A model generated the notes under the pieces. The model had not been told where the DNA came from. It did no database searches and was given only the letters and a program-made list of their open reading frames with translations. A DNA stretch of 64,000 nt from Coprobacter fastidiosus (GTDB taxonomy: Bacteria; Bacteroidota; Bacteroidia; Bacteroidales; Coprobacteraceae): the NCBI RefSeq assembly GCF_030296935.1, contig NZ_AP028032.1:992001-1056000 (forward strand). The letters are read 5' to 3'. Every line of letters starts with the position of its first letter. Position 1 is the first letter of the stretch. Below, in pieces: positions 1 through 8,917 of this stretch. Both the position numbers and the translations under genes were made by a program.

Positions 1-1150
1 TTAAAGAACTGAACTGTAATGATCGAAAAAGACCTGCTGTAAATAAAACTAAGACAATGACATAAACCGGAGTCGTAGGCATCAACAATGCGGTAAAGAA
101 AGTAAACAAAGCCGAAAAACAACCGTTTACGATCAATATCGTACGAAATCGGAAACGGTGCATAATCCATACTGTCAATGATTTCATAGACAAATTTCCA
201 ACCATTGTGGATAAAAACAGCAGTCCTGACTCAAAAGGATTCAGTCCAAATCCTTCTTGAAACATCAACGGTACAAGATAGGGAAAAACTCCTATAATCA
301 TCCGAGATACAGACCCGGTAAGAATCGTCACTTTATAAGAATTAATTTTCATTACAGAATAGTCGATCAAAGGATGCGATATATGTTTCGAATATCTGAC
401 ATTAAACCACAACAAAAGCAAACTAAAACCTATAATCAACAAAGAATAAAAATAAGAAACACCGTCTTTGCTTAAAATTTCAACTCCATACATAAATCCG
501 GCTAAAGAAAAACCGCTCAATACAAATCCTACAGCGTCAAAACGAACTTTCAACCGTTCTTTACGCTCTTCAGAAGGGATATACTTCCATGCCAAAAAGA
601 TGCATATAATACTGATCGGAACGTTTAAATAAAAAATATACCGCCAATCCCAATAAGTCGTTAAATATCCTCCGACAAGAGGTCCGATAATCGGAGCGAC
701 TAATGCAGGTAAAGTAATATAGTTCATTGCAACCGGCAAGTCTTCCTTAGGTGTAGTCTTCAATACAGCCAAACGCCCCACAGGAGACATCATCGCACCC
801 GCCATTCCCTGCATAATACGATACAGAACAAATTGAGTCAAGGATACAGATGTCCCGCATAATGTCGAAGCTAAAATAAAAAAAGCGACAGCAATACAAA
901 AAACATTGCGTGTACCAAAACGATCGGCAATCCACCCGCTGACCGGAATAAATATAGCCAAAGCTATTAAATAAGACGTTACTCCTGTACTTAAATGAAT
1001 AACATCAACTCTAAAAGAACGAGCCATTGCGGGTATTGCCGTATTTACGGCTGTCGTATCCAAGAATTGCATAAAAAATGCAATAGCAACTATCAAAGAT
1101 ACAGTGACAGATCTGTTAAACTTAAACGGTAATTTCTTTTTCCACCTCAT
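1..1150 (-). CDS. MFS drug exporter, DHA2 (EmrB/QacA) type, 3' end cut by window edge
   Basis: About 383 codons of an inner-membrane drug:H+ antiporter are present; the C-terminus lies outside the window. Reading from the ATG at 1150 the protein starts MRWKKKLPFKFNRSVTV and then shows a first helix with FFMQFLDTTAVNTAIPAMA, the DHA2 form of the helix-1 motif with D and T residues. A loop motif GWIADRFGTRNVF (the MFS motif A) follows helix 2, and RIMQGMAGAMMSPVGRL and PLVGGYLTTYWDWRYIFYLN (motif C and the helix 5-6 region) follow. The family usually has 14 helices and about 470-530 residues. Substrate cannot be told from sequence. No adaptor (HlyD/EmrA) or TolC gene is visible on the side that can be seen. 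Confidence 0.88.
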   Translation of the reverse strand, partial: MRWKKKLPFKFNRSVTVSLIVAIAFFMQFLDTTAVNTAIPAMARSFRVDVIHLSTGVTSYLIALAIFIPVSGWIADRFGTRNVFCIAVAFFILASTLCGTSVSLTQFVLYRIMQGMAGAMMSPVGRLAVLKTTPKEDLPVAMNYITLPALVAPIIGPLVGGYLTTYWDWRYIFYLNVPISIICIFLAWKYIPSEERKERLKVRFDAVGFVLSGFSLAGFMYGVEILSKDGVSYFYSLLIIGFSLLLLWFNVRYSKHISHPLIDYSVMKINSYKVTILTGSVSRMIIGVFPYLVPLMFQEGFGLNPFESGLLFLSTMVGNLSMKSLTVWIMHRFRFRTILIVNGCFSALFTFFTALLMPTTPVYVIVLVLFTAGLFRSLQFSSL

Positions 1151-1285
1151 CCATCTCTATTTTCCACCGAAATCACACAATTTTTTCATCAAACTTCATG
1201 AAAAAATTCAAACTCCGTATTTTCATTCAGATCGGGAAAAATGATCATGCTCTCAGAGCCTATCTGAATTTTCCTTAAACCGATG

Positions 1286-1293
1286 CAAAGATA
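1286..1293 (-). promoter_or_regulatory. Bacteroidota -7 promoter element for the MFS exporter, with structured leader
   Basis: Read on the minus strand this is TATCTTTG, a match to the Bacteroidota -7 consensus TAnnTTTG, about 135 nt upstream of the exporter start. The leader between them holds two inverted repeats: 1225-1232 with 1262-1269, and a perfect 11-bp pair at 1179-1189 and 1198-1208 just ahead of the gene. These could be a repressor operator or an RNA hairpin near the ribosome binding region. No good -33 element is visible. The rest of 1294-1542 shows no gene. Confidence 0.45.
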
Positions 1294-1542
1294 CTCGATT
1301 TATATCATTTATCATTTCTTGAATATCGCAAAACCGCTCTATTTATCGCTTAAAAAATTAAAATACTTAGAGCCAACAAATTTTGCTCGGGCAAAATCCA
1401 CATGGAAATAAATCAAACAAAACGAGAGCAAACGGATGCAAAAATAGTTACAAACAACTGATTTTCAGATAATATATTCTAATAAATAGAGATTTTGATT
1501 ATTGACGTTTAAAGATGGTGCATAACATAGAGAATGGATTGA

Positions 1543-1830
1543 CTCTTACCGAAAAATGAACAGTCCTGTATTGTCTATGCCGATGAAGCCAATGTGGCGA
1601 TGTTTGGAATGACTGCCAAAATATGGCGTGAACAACACCCTGAATTGAAAGGGAATATCCGAGACCATGCTTCTATTAATGAATCGATTTGTCTCTCGAA
1701 CATGGAAAACTTAAACACCGTGTTCATAGACCAAGGCATTCCACAGTGTAAGCAATTGATTAAACTCAATCAGATTGCCATTCAACAGATAAAAGTATTG
1801 GAGGTGACAACAACGACCGTAAATTGTTAA
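1543..1830 (+). pseudogene. Remnant of a KilA-N domain protein (C-terminal end only)
   Basis: The open frame after a stop at 1540 encodes YADEANVAMFGMTAKIWREQ, followed by a segment with KGNIRDHASINE and CLSNMENLN. From memory this resembles the C-terminal part of Bacteroidales KilA-N proteins, where YADEAD, LFGMTAK.WR, KGNIRDYA and LSNMENLN are typical. The DNA-binding KilA-N domain and roughly the first 180 residues are missing, and no ATG with a binding site precedes the piece, so it is a gene fragment. It probably marks an old mobile-element or phage insertion next to the accessory genes that follow. Confidence 0.6.
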
Positions 1831-1966
1831 AATAAAAAATTATATAAATTAGATGTATAACATTTAAAAGACTTCCAACAAGTAAATAAAAAACATTGGG
1901 ACGACATTCAAATTGCCCCAATGTTGTATATCGCTTATGATTGTATTTCAAATTAGAGATAACATT

Positions 1967-2686
1967 TTATTCAATGACACCCCTGCAGGCTAATCCTACA
2001 TAACGCTCTTGTGTAGTGAAGGTCTCGCATACGACACCACCACCTATAACGTTTGTATTAAATATAAAGGCGTAAGCATTAGTTTGTTTTTGCTCATAAA
2101 GCGTACAGAGGTTTACCGACCAAAAAGCACCGGTGTAATCTTCAGTAGCAGGAGTGTGAATTGAGGAAGGTTTTTGCCAACGAGTTTTTCCGGGAACGAA
2201 CATGCTGTTTCCGTTAGGCCCAGTTAGCAATACACCCGGAACATTATTCAGCGTGTCTCTTTTAGTATCACACTGAAGAATAAGTTCCCGAATTTCGGTA
2301 TTTGTCGGCATTCTCCAACCCCCTCCCATTTCTATGCGGACAACATCATCTTCAAGGACAAGACTTTTCAATCCATCAACCGTACCAAAGTCACTGTCCG
2401 TGCAATATTTGGTGATATTCCTTTGGTTTGTCCAGTATTTATAATTGGTTGATAGATATTCCTCTTTAGGAGACACTTCTCCCCATGCGTAAAGATTTCC
2501 GGTGTCATATGGCGATGTTGCTCCGACATTACAAGTTGCCCATTTTACACTCAATCCTAAATCAACATATTGGTAACCATTCGTTTCTCCAATCTGTTGT
2601 TGTTCCGTAATATCTTTATCATCATCAGAAGAACATGATACGATAACAAACAGTGAAACAGCAAATAAAAATTTTAATATATTCAT
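1967..2686 (-). CDS. Lipoprotein with FISUMP-like (Fibrobacter major paralogous) domain
   Basis: A 239-residue lipoprotein. The N-terminus is a signal peptide ending VIVSC with Cys18 as the lipidated residue, followed by acidic SSDDDKD, which in Bacteroidota often acts as a surface-export signal. The body matches the common Bacteroidales pattern: YVDLGLSVKWATCNVGA, YAWGEVSPKEEY, GGGWRMPTNTEIREL, NSMFVPG, FWSVNL and a C-terminal VGLACRGVI. These are hallmarks of the Fibrobacter succinogenes major paralogous (FISUMP) type domain, whose role is unknown, possibly surface binding. It sits 116 bp downstream of the Sel1 gene on the same strand with no obvious promoter between, so co-transcription is likely. 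Confidence 0.75.
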   Translation of the reverse strand: MNILKFLFAVSLFVIVSCSSDDDKDITEQQQIGETNGYQYVDLGLSVKWATCNVGATSPYDTGNLYAWGEVSPKEEYLSTNYKYWTNQRNITKYCTDSDFGTVDGLKSLVLEDDVVRIEMGGGWRMPTNTEIRELILQCDTKRDTLNNVPGVLLTGPNGNSMFVPGKTRWQKPSSIHTPATEDYTGAFWSVNLCTLYEQKQTNAYAFIFNTNVIGGGVVCETFTTQERYVGLACRGVIE

Positions 2687-2802
2687 TTTTGTCTATCTTT
2701 TAATTGATTTGTTATTCTTTTCCCCAGTGGATTTGCTCTTGTTATTTATACCTAATCATAAAACTATTAGCGTTAGAATATCGTTGTTTATATATTTATA
2801 GT

Positions 2803-4797
2803 TTACCAATTCTCTGATTCATGGCTTGTGATGCCGTATTTTTTACTTAATCTTTGTTGCTCTTGTTGCAAAGAACGAAATTCTGGAGAGCCATACATGC
2901 CATTGTTTTTCATATCTGTAAGCCTACCGATATTATCTGTATATTGGTTGGAAACGGCTCTTCGACCTATCATGCCTACCCTATTTTGCCTTGCAGCTCT
3001 ACCTTGTGCCTTCAGTTCACGTACACGTTCTTTATTGCGGGCTTTGTTGGCTGCTTTCCTTGCCTCCTCATTATCAATTCGTGTTTGTTTGGATTGTTGA
3101 ATGCTTGCGAATTGTCCCATAGCGTCAGAAACACCTTGTGCCCCTATCATTATGCACTCCCATACTAGTTTACGACGAGCTTTTTTTGCTGCTTTATTTG
3201 CCGATTTAACCGATTTATCAAGTAAAGCCAAACTCTCTTTTGCAGCAGTAAACTCTGGCTCTATCTCCAATGCCTTTTTCAGATATGCCTCGGCTTTGCC
3301 AAAATCATTATAATTGTGATAGAATACAGCCATATTATAATAAACAATAGCTTTGTAACCCATTGTATTGAAAGGATCGGCTTGAAGCATCTGGAGGCAA
3401 TAAGAAAAGGCACTTGACACATCTGTGGCAGTAACCATTTTTTCGCCTATTTGATTGAGGATAGGCTGTTCTTCACTGCCATCGTCAGCAAGAGTTGTTC
3501 TAAATCCATAAGCAGACGCTGTTAGTTTGCCTGTATTCATATCCTTAATAATTGCATCATAACTCCGTTCTGTCACACAAATACCGTCTTTTATTATAGA
3601 AAAAGAACCACAATCACTAATCACATCTCCTACCGCAACTGTATAAAGTACTTGTGGTTTGGGTAAAGTGATTTCAGGCAAAGAACCTTCTAGCAACTCT
3701 TTTTCTAATGCCGCAAACCATTCTTGTTCCGAGGAATATTTGGCTGCATTGTGCAGTCCCTCTTTATAGCAGGCAGAAAGGCTGGAAGAATTATTTTGTC
3801 CTTTCTTATTTGCAAGGAAAAAGAACTGTACAGCTTTTTCTCTATCCTTGGGCAAAAATGCACCATGATAATAATATTCTCCGAGGTTATGCATAGCCGC
3901 CGCATCTCCTTTACTTGCAGCCTGCCACATAAGCTGAAGGGCGAAGCGTTTATTTTGCATAGTACCCCAACCTAACTGATACCGCACTGCAAGTTCTGTT
4001 GTAGCACGAGCATACCCCAACTCATTTGCGCGCCGCAGCCATTTCAATGACTCTTGATAATCTGCCACAGTTGTTCCTTGCCCAAGATAAGCATGATTGA
4101 TATTATACGCAGCTTGAGCAGATCCCAACTCTGCTGCAAGTTTATTATAATTAAGTGCTTTTTGAAGGAGTGGGTACATTGCCTTAACAACATCTCTAAG
4201 TTTATAATTTTCAATGCCTTCTTTTATAAGCCAAGCGTGTTGTGTGCTATAAATATTGGCAAGCCTAAGATATGCCTCGCTACAGCCGCTTTCACCAGAT
4301 TTGGTATATAGCATAACTGCTTTTTTTAGGTCCGCTTGCTTAACTCCACCTTCACCGGAATAATAAATGTCGCCTAAAGTAAGCATCGCTAAAGGCGAAC
4401 CTTTATCTGCTGCCTTTTGTAGATATTTCAGAGCTTTCTTGTAATCTTGTGCAAAAGGAATATCGTTTTGTATCAGAATTGTAAGTCTATCCGTCACGTT
4501 AGATTGACTTTCCGGTAGTGTTGATGAAAGATTCCCTATACTTCGTAACATCTCTGTTAAATCATCCTTTGATTTTTTCACATCAGAGGTATGTGTTCCC
4601 GGTCTGCCTACATAGTAGCAAATTCCTATTTTGTACATCGCATCAGTATTACCTTTTTTAGCAGCAGACAACAGTTCTGCTGAATAACTAAAAGGTTCTT
4701 CTTTGATATTTTGAGAGTATGCAAATTGTACAATAAACATGGTACACAAATAGAAGAAAGTCTTTATCCATTCAAAATTAAAACAGAATTTACTCAT
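2803..4797 (-). CDS. Secreted Sel1/TPR repeat protein
   Basis: 664 residues with a signal-like N-terminus (hydrophobic FFYLCTMFIVQFAYS, then QNIKEE). Several Sel1-type repeats are readable, for example AMYKIGICYYVGR, AMLTLGDIYYSGEGG, AYLRLANIYS, ATTELAVRYQLGWGT and AMHNLGEYYYHGA. A TPR follows around residues 475-510 (YYNMAVFYHNYNDFGKAEAY). The C-terminal 120 residues are rich in Lys, Arg and Ala and probably helical. Such solenoids act as protein-binding scaffolds. The partner is unknown. The gene lies upstream of the FISUMP lipoprotein and has a long structured leader. Similar secreted Sel1 proteins are common in accessory regions of Bacteroidales. Confidence 0.7.
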   Translation of the reverse strand: MSKFCFNFEWIKTFFYLCTMFIVQFAYSQNIKEEPFSYSAELLSAAKKGNTDAMYKIGICYYVGRPGTHTSDVKKSKDDLTEMLRSIGNLSSTLPESQSNVTDRLTILIQNDIPFAQDYKKALKYLQKAADKGSPLAMLTLGDIYYSGEGGVKQADLKKAVMLYTKSGESGCSEAYLRLANIYSTQHAWLIKEGIENYKLRDVVKAMYPLLQKALNYNKLAAELGSAQAAYNINHAYLGQGTTVADYQESLKWLRRANELGYARATTELAVRYQLGWGTMQNKRFALQLMWQAASKGDAAAMHNLGEYYYHGAFLPKDREKAVQFFFLANKKGQNNSSSLSACYKEGLHNAAKYSSEQEWFAALEKELLEGSLPEITLPKPQVLYTVAVGDVISDCGSFSIIKDGICVTERSYDAIIKDMNTGKLTASAYGFRTTLADDGSEEQPILNQIGEKMVTATDVSSAFSYCLQMLQADPFNTMGYKAIVYYNMAVFYHNYNDFGKAEAYLKKALEIEPEFTAAKESLALLDKSVKSANKAAKKARRKLVWECIMIGAQGVSDAMGQFASIQQSKQTRIDNEEARKAANKARNKERVRELKAQGRAARQNRVGMIGRRAVSNQYTDNIGRLTDMKNNGMYGSPEFRSLQQEQQRLSKKYGITSHESENW

Positions 4798-5048
4798 AAT
4801 GTTATTTTATTGGTGCACGTCCCAACTGCAACCGTTAATTATAAAATACAAAAGCGTGGAACTGTATGCCACACTCTTTACTTGAAACCTTGTATACAGG
4901 CAACAATAACAGTCCACGCTATAGCGTGAAAAGCACTATGCTATCCTCGTATCCAATTTGAAAATTTCCTATGGTTTCAAGTACAAGATAAGCATAACGC
5001 TTCTTCTTATTTTCGTATGTCTTGGATAGAGTTAAGTTAGTCCAAATG

Positions 5049-5056
5049 CAAAAGTA
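5049..5056 (-). promoter_or_regulatory. -7 promoter element with a long structured leader for the Sel1 gene
   Basis: Minus-strand TACTTTTG fits TAnnTTTG and lies about 250 nt upstream of the Sel1 start. The leader (4798-5048) is rich in inverted repeats: a 10-bp arm pair with one bulged base at 4853-4863 and 4911-4920, and a perfect 10-bp pair at 4880-4889 and 4973-4982. They interleave, so alternative folds are possible. No known riboswitch consensus is recognised. The stretch 5057-5239 shows no gene. Confidence 0.45.
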
Positions 5057-5239
5057 GAGAATTTCTATGATAAACTATTATCTTTGAATGATTTTTCTTT
5101 AATTTTATCCTGATACTCAATATCTTAATATATTTATTATACCATTAGATATAAATTGTATGACAAGCGAGAATCAACTCCTCAATAGGAGACTTTATAA
5201 ATGTTTGTGCCTTGATTGCTTCTTCAATTGTCTAATATA

Positions 5240-5428
5240 CTAATTTTCAATAATAGTAAATATTTCTCTGAAAAATAGTAGGTTTCCCTGCCCATAAAGA
5301 ACCACCGATATCGCCAACATCGTTATAGCCCAGAATAATGCCAAAAAGACTAATATTATCCTCTTATCGGAAAACTTAGACAGCCTCTTTCTTATTAAGT
5401 TCTGAGAAGGTATCCCCCAATTATTCCA
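5240..5428 (-). pseudogene. Orphan fragment of a small membrane protein
   Basis: A 62-codon open stretch overlaps the end of the sulfatase gene by 8 bp and has no usable start codon: it begins right after a TGA at 5429-5431. The translation runs WNNWGIPSQN, then basic RKRLSKFSDKR, then a clear transmembrane helix (ILVFLALFWAITMLAISVVL) and a short tail ending IFTIIEN. The layout, a basic stretch followed by a single helix, resembles small conjugative-transposon proteins such as TraL (DUF3989), but the match is only in general shape. It may be the 3' end of a lost gene. Confidence 0.3.
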
Positions 5429-7001
5429 TCATAAACTTGTTCAAGGATAATGCAAATGTATCATTATACTGTTTTTGTAAACGCACCAGTTCTCGATTCA
5501 TAAAATCAACGACTTTCCCGTATTCCGGATCATCAAACACATTATGCATCTCTGTCGGATCTTTTTCGAGATCATACAGTTCCCAAGCATCTATATCGTT
5601 ATAAAAATGTATCAACTTATATTTATCCGTACGAACTCCATAATGGCGTTTTACGGCATGTTCTGCCGGATATTCATAAAAATGATAATAAAGAGACTTT
5701 CTCCAATTTTTCGGATTCTCCCCTTTCAATAAAGGAAGTAAAGAAATACCTTGCATATCTTCAGGGACAGGTACTCCTGCCAAATCTAAAAATGTAGGTG
5801 CATAATCTATATTTTGAACTAATTGAGAAATATCTCCTTTTTTATCAAAATCTTTCGGCAAACGCATAATCAAGGGGGTACGCATAGACTCTTCGTACAT
5901 GAAACGTTTATCGAACCACCCGTGTTCTCCCATATAAAATCCCTGATCAGAGGTATAAACAATCAATGTATTCTCCAATAAGCCTTTTTTATCAAGATAA
6001 TCGAGAATCCTCCCGACATTGTCATCCAAGGATTTTACTACTTTCATATAATCCCTCATGTAACGCTGAAATTTCCATTCAGCCAACTCTTTCCCGCTTA
6101 GTTTCCGAGAATAAAAATCTTGTATTATCGGATCATAAAAATGATCCCAAGCCTTACGTTCTTCCGGAGTCATCCGACCTATAATTTGTTCATATACCGA
6201 TTTTAAACGACTCTCTTTCCCAACTGCCAGCATTTTCAGATCATAAATAATATCCATATCTTCGGCAATACTCATTTCCTGTGCCGCAGCAGCAAGACGT
6301 CCGTTATAATCATCAAAAAAATTATCCGGTAACGGGAAAATTTTATCTTCATACAAAGAAAGATTCTTTATCTCAGGTAACCAGTCTCGATGTACAGCCT
6401 TATGATGCAAGAATATAGCAAAAGGTTTGGTCTCATCTCTCTCATTCTCCAGCCAATTTATTCCTATGTCGGTAATCAGGTTCGTAACATATCCTCGTCT
6501 TTGTACCGTATCATTATTCATACGGATAAAATCCGGATTATAATAATCACCCTGGCCGGGAAGAATCTCCCAATAATCAAATCCTGAAGGCAGACTTTCA
6601 AGATGCCATTTACCCACCAACGCAGTTTGATATCCGGCTTTTCGGAGAAGTTTAGGCATTGTTTGCTGAGAAGAGTCAAAAGCACAAGTGGTATTATCGG
6701 TGAATCCATTTGCATGACTGTGTTTTCCCGTAATCATACAAGCCCTGCTCGGCCCGCTTAATGAATTGGCAACAAAGCTGTTCGTAAAACGAACGCCATC
6801 TGCTGCAATACGGTCCAGGTTCGGAGTATTCATATAACGGGTATCATAACAACTCATCATTTGAGCCGTATGATCATCCGTCATAATATATACAATATTA
6901 TAAGGTGTTGCCGATTTCTCTTTTTTCCCTGAACAAGACAATGCAGAAAACAGAACTGCGACTCCCGATAACGAATATAAAACTTGACCAGAATATTTCA
7001 T
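5421..7001 (-). CDS. Type I sulfatase, serine type (S1 family, N-acetylglucosamine-6-sulfatase-like)
   Basis: 526 residues. A lipoprotein-type signal peptide ends SALSC (Cys23), so the enzyme is probably periplasmic and lipid-anchored. The sulfatase core motif is S82-G-P-S-R86, the serine version: Ser82 must be oxidised to formylglycine by an anaerobic sulfatase-maturating enzyme, which is not encoded in this window. Metal-site signatures are TDDH at 41-44, VGKWHL near residue 135 and TSDQGFYMGEHGWFDKR. The DDH start and the MGEHGWFDKRFMYEESMRTP block resemble the S1_11 group, which acts on 6-sulfated N-acetylglucosamine in heparan-type glycans. The exact substrate is inference. A second sulfatase lies 126 bp upstream on the same strand. 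Confidence 0.88.
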   Translation of the reverse strand: MKYSGQVLYSLSGVAVLFSALSCSGKKEKSATPYNIVYIMTDDHTAQMMSCYDTRYMNTPNLDRIAADGVRFTNSFVANSLSGPSRACMITGKHSHANGFTDNTTCAFDSSQQTMPKLLRKAGYQTALVGKWHLESLPSGFDYWEILPGQGDYYNPDFIRMNNDTVQRRGYVTNLITDIGINWLENERDETKPFAIFLHHKAVHRDWLPEIKNLSLYEDKIFPLPDNFFDDYNGRLAAAAQEMSIAEDMDIIYDLKMLAVGKESRLKSVYEQIIGRMTPEERKAWDHFYDPIIQDFYSRKLSGKELAEWKFQRYMRDYMKVVKSLDDNVGRILDYLDKKGLLENTLIVYTSDQGFYMGEHGWFDKRFMYEESMRTPLIMRLPKDFDKKGDISQLVQNIDYAPTFLDLAGVPVPEDMQGISLLPLLKGENPKNWRKSLYYHFYEYPAEHAVKRHYGVRTDKYKLIHFYNDIDAWELYDLEKDPTEMHNVFDDPEYGKVVDFMNRELVRLQKQYNDTFALSLNKFMME

Positions 7002-7018
7002 TGTATCAGTTAAATTTT

Positions 7019-7104
7019 AGAATCTGTTTAAATCTTATACTATCCGTTTCAACTATGAAGATGACTTCCGAATAGAATTTAAAAACTTGACTGAAACAGA
7101 TTCT
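7019..7104. repeat. 11-bp inverted repeat between the two sulfatase genes
   Basis: 7019-7029 and 7094-7104 are perfect inverted copies (AGAATCTGTTT and AAACAGATTCT) separated by 64 nt. They bracket the gap between the two sulfatase genes and could form the base of a long hairpin in a joint transcript or be a pair of binding sites. Confidence 0.4.
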
Positions 7105-7127
7105 TAAGGTTTACAATAATTATTCCA

Positions 7128-8699
7128 TTATTTTTTTCGAGATTTCACCTCATTCAACAAGACCGAAAGACGCTTTACAACTTCCGGATATTGTATCGCT
7201 ACATTCTGCTTTTCTGCCGGGTCGGTAGACAGATCGTACAACTGAGCTTCAGGGCTGTTTCCCAAATCCATTTCCACCCATGAAACGGCATTAGGCATTT
7301 TACTCGGCTCTATATATTTCCATTTTCCCTGAATAATCGAGAGTGTATTATTCAGATTTTGCTGAACGACATATTCCCGGTCTTTCGATTCGTCACCTAA
7401 AAAGACAGAAAGATTGCCTCGACTATCCGGAGCAACCCCTTCCGGTAATTTCTTGCCTAACAGTTCTGCCATAGAAGCAAATACATCGACTTGCGAAAAC
7501 AACGCATGTTGCTTTACAGGTTTGATTCTATCCGGCCATCGAACAATAAACGGCACACGTGTTCCGGCTTCATAAGCACTATATTTGCCACCCCTATAAA
7601 TTCCCATAGGCGTATGTCCGTTCAGGTCTTCCAAAGCTCCATCTATATATCCGTCATCAATCACAGGTCCGTTATCACTTGTAAAAATAAATAGGGTATT
7701 ATTCGCTATGCCCAAACTGTCAAGCGTATGCATCAATTGCCCGATAGTCCAATCCAGTTGCAATATGACATCACCTCTCACACCCAAATCGCTTTTCCCG
7801 GCAAAACGAGGATGTGGAATACGAGGAACATGCACATCTTGAGTCCCTAAATATAGAAAAAACGGATTTTCTTTATTTTTGGCTATAAAGGCTTTAGCTT
7901 TAGAAACTATCGTGTCGGCAATATCTTCATCTACCCATAAAGCGGATTTGCCTCCCGTCATATATCCGATACGTCCTATGCCATTGATAATCGTATTATC
8001 GTGTCCATGACTCGATTTCATTTTCAATAATTCAGGATTTTCTTTTCCCGTAGGCCAATTACCTACTTTTTTATTATAATCTACAAAAATAGGGTCTTTC
8101 GGATCAAGATTTACCACCCTGTCATTTTCGACATATACACACGGAACACGATCTACCGTAGCAGGAATAACAAAATCATAATCAAAACCTATATTTCGAG
8201 GGCTCGGAGTTATCTCTCCATTCCAATCAGGTCCATTCGGCCCTCCTAATCCCAAATGCCATTTACCGATCGCACCGGTAACATAACCAGCGTTCTTAAA
8301 CAGATCAGCCATAGTAACACATGCCGTATCGATAATCATACCGGCATTCCCCGTAGCGATCTCGGTATTCTCATAACGCCACGGATATGCTCCTGTCAAC
8401 AAACAAAACCGAGAAGGGGTACTTGTTGCCGACGATGCATAAGCGTTCATAAACTGAGCTCCCTGAGCCGCCAACGAATCGATATGTGGAGTCTGTATTT
8501 TTGTCGCACCATAACAACTCAAATCACCAAAACCCAAATCATCCGAAAAAATATAAATTACATTCGGTAACCGATCATCTGACTTTATAACTTCTTTTTT
8601 CGGGGAAACCGTACATCCGGTAAATAAAGAAAATCCGGGGAGCAGACTCCATAATAAATAAGGATGATTCATTCTAATAGTATTTTTAAAGTTTACCAT
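7128..8699 (-). CDS. Type I sulfatase, serine type (arylsulfatase A-like)
   Basis: 523 residues with a lipoprotein signal ending SLFTGC (Cys29). An alternative in-frame Met10 would leave a normal signal peptide as well. The core motif is S93-T-P-S-R97, serine type, again needing an anaerobic maturase. The N-terminal metal motif is IFSDDLGFGDLSCYG (residues 50-64), the classic arylsulfatase A / N-acetylgalactosamine-6-sulfatase form, followed by AIGKWHLG, FFLYLGTQDVHVPR and FTSDNGP. It differs clearly from its neighbour, so the pair probably removes different sulfate esters from one host glycan. The divergent promoter region with rarA lies upstream. Confidence 0.88.
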   Translation of the reverse strand: MVNFKNTIRMNHPYLLWSLLPGFSLFTGCTVSPKKEVIKSDDRLPNVIYIFSDDLGFGDLSCYGATKIQTPHIDSLAAQGAQFMNAYASSATSTPSRFCLLTGAYPWRYENTEIATGNAGMIIDTACVTMADLFKNAGYVTGAIGKWHLGLGGPNGPDWNGEITPSPRNIGFDYDFVIPATVDRVPCVYVENDRVVNLDPKDPIFVDYNKKVGNWPTGKENPELLKMKSSHGHDNTIINGIGRIGYMTGGKSALWVDEDIADTIVSKAKAFIAKNKENPFFLYLGTQDVHVPRIPHPRFAGKSDLGVRGDVILQLDWTIGQLMHTLDSLGIANNTLFIFTSDNGPVIDDGYIDGALEDLNGHTPMGIYRGGKYSAYEAGTRVPFIVRWPDRIKPVKQHALFSQVDVFASMAELLGKKLPEGVAPDSRGNLSVFLGDESKDREYVVQQNLNNTLSIIQGKWKYIEPSKMPNAVSWVEMDLGNSPEAQLYDLSTDPAEKQNVAIQYPEVVKRLSVLLNEVKSRKK

Positions 8700-8767
8700 A
8701 TACCAACCATTAATAAAAAGGACAACTTATTCCATAGTTTAGATTTTGTATATCCAAAGTATTTTTA

Positions 8768-8799
8768 CAAAAATAAGATACTTTTTGAGTTAAAACAAT
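8768..8799 (-). promoter_or_regulatory. Promoter of the sulfatase pair
   Basis: On the minus strand there is a -7 element TATTTTTG (8768-8775) and, 20 bp upstream, ATTG at 8796-8799, close to the -33 consensus TTTG. It sits about 70 nt before the sulfatase start. Confidence 0.5.
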
Positions 8800-8883
8800 A
8801 AATTGGTTGTTAATCTTTCCACACCCTATACATACACATCAAAATTATTCTTCCGACAAGAATCTCACCGATCTATTTTTTCG

Positions 8884-8891
8884 TACTTTTG
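8884..8891 (+). promoter_or_regulatory. -7 promoter element of rarA
   Basis: TACTTTTG matches TAnnTTTG exactly and lies 27 nt upstream of the chosen rarA start. This supports starting the gene at 8918 rather than at a more distal in-frame codon. No clear -33 element is seen. Confidence 0.55.
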
Positions 8892-8917
8892 TAATATCAA
8901 ATCAAAAAGCGATATTT

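Noticed and set aside
8807-8917. N-terminal extension of RarA
   Set aside because: It contains the promoter and has no family similarity. The protein is complete from 8918.
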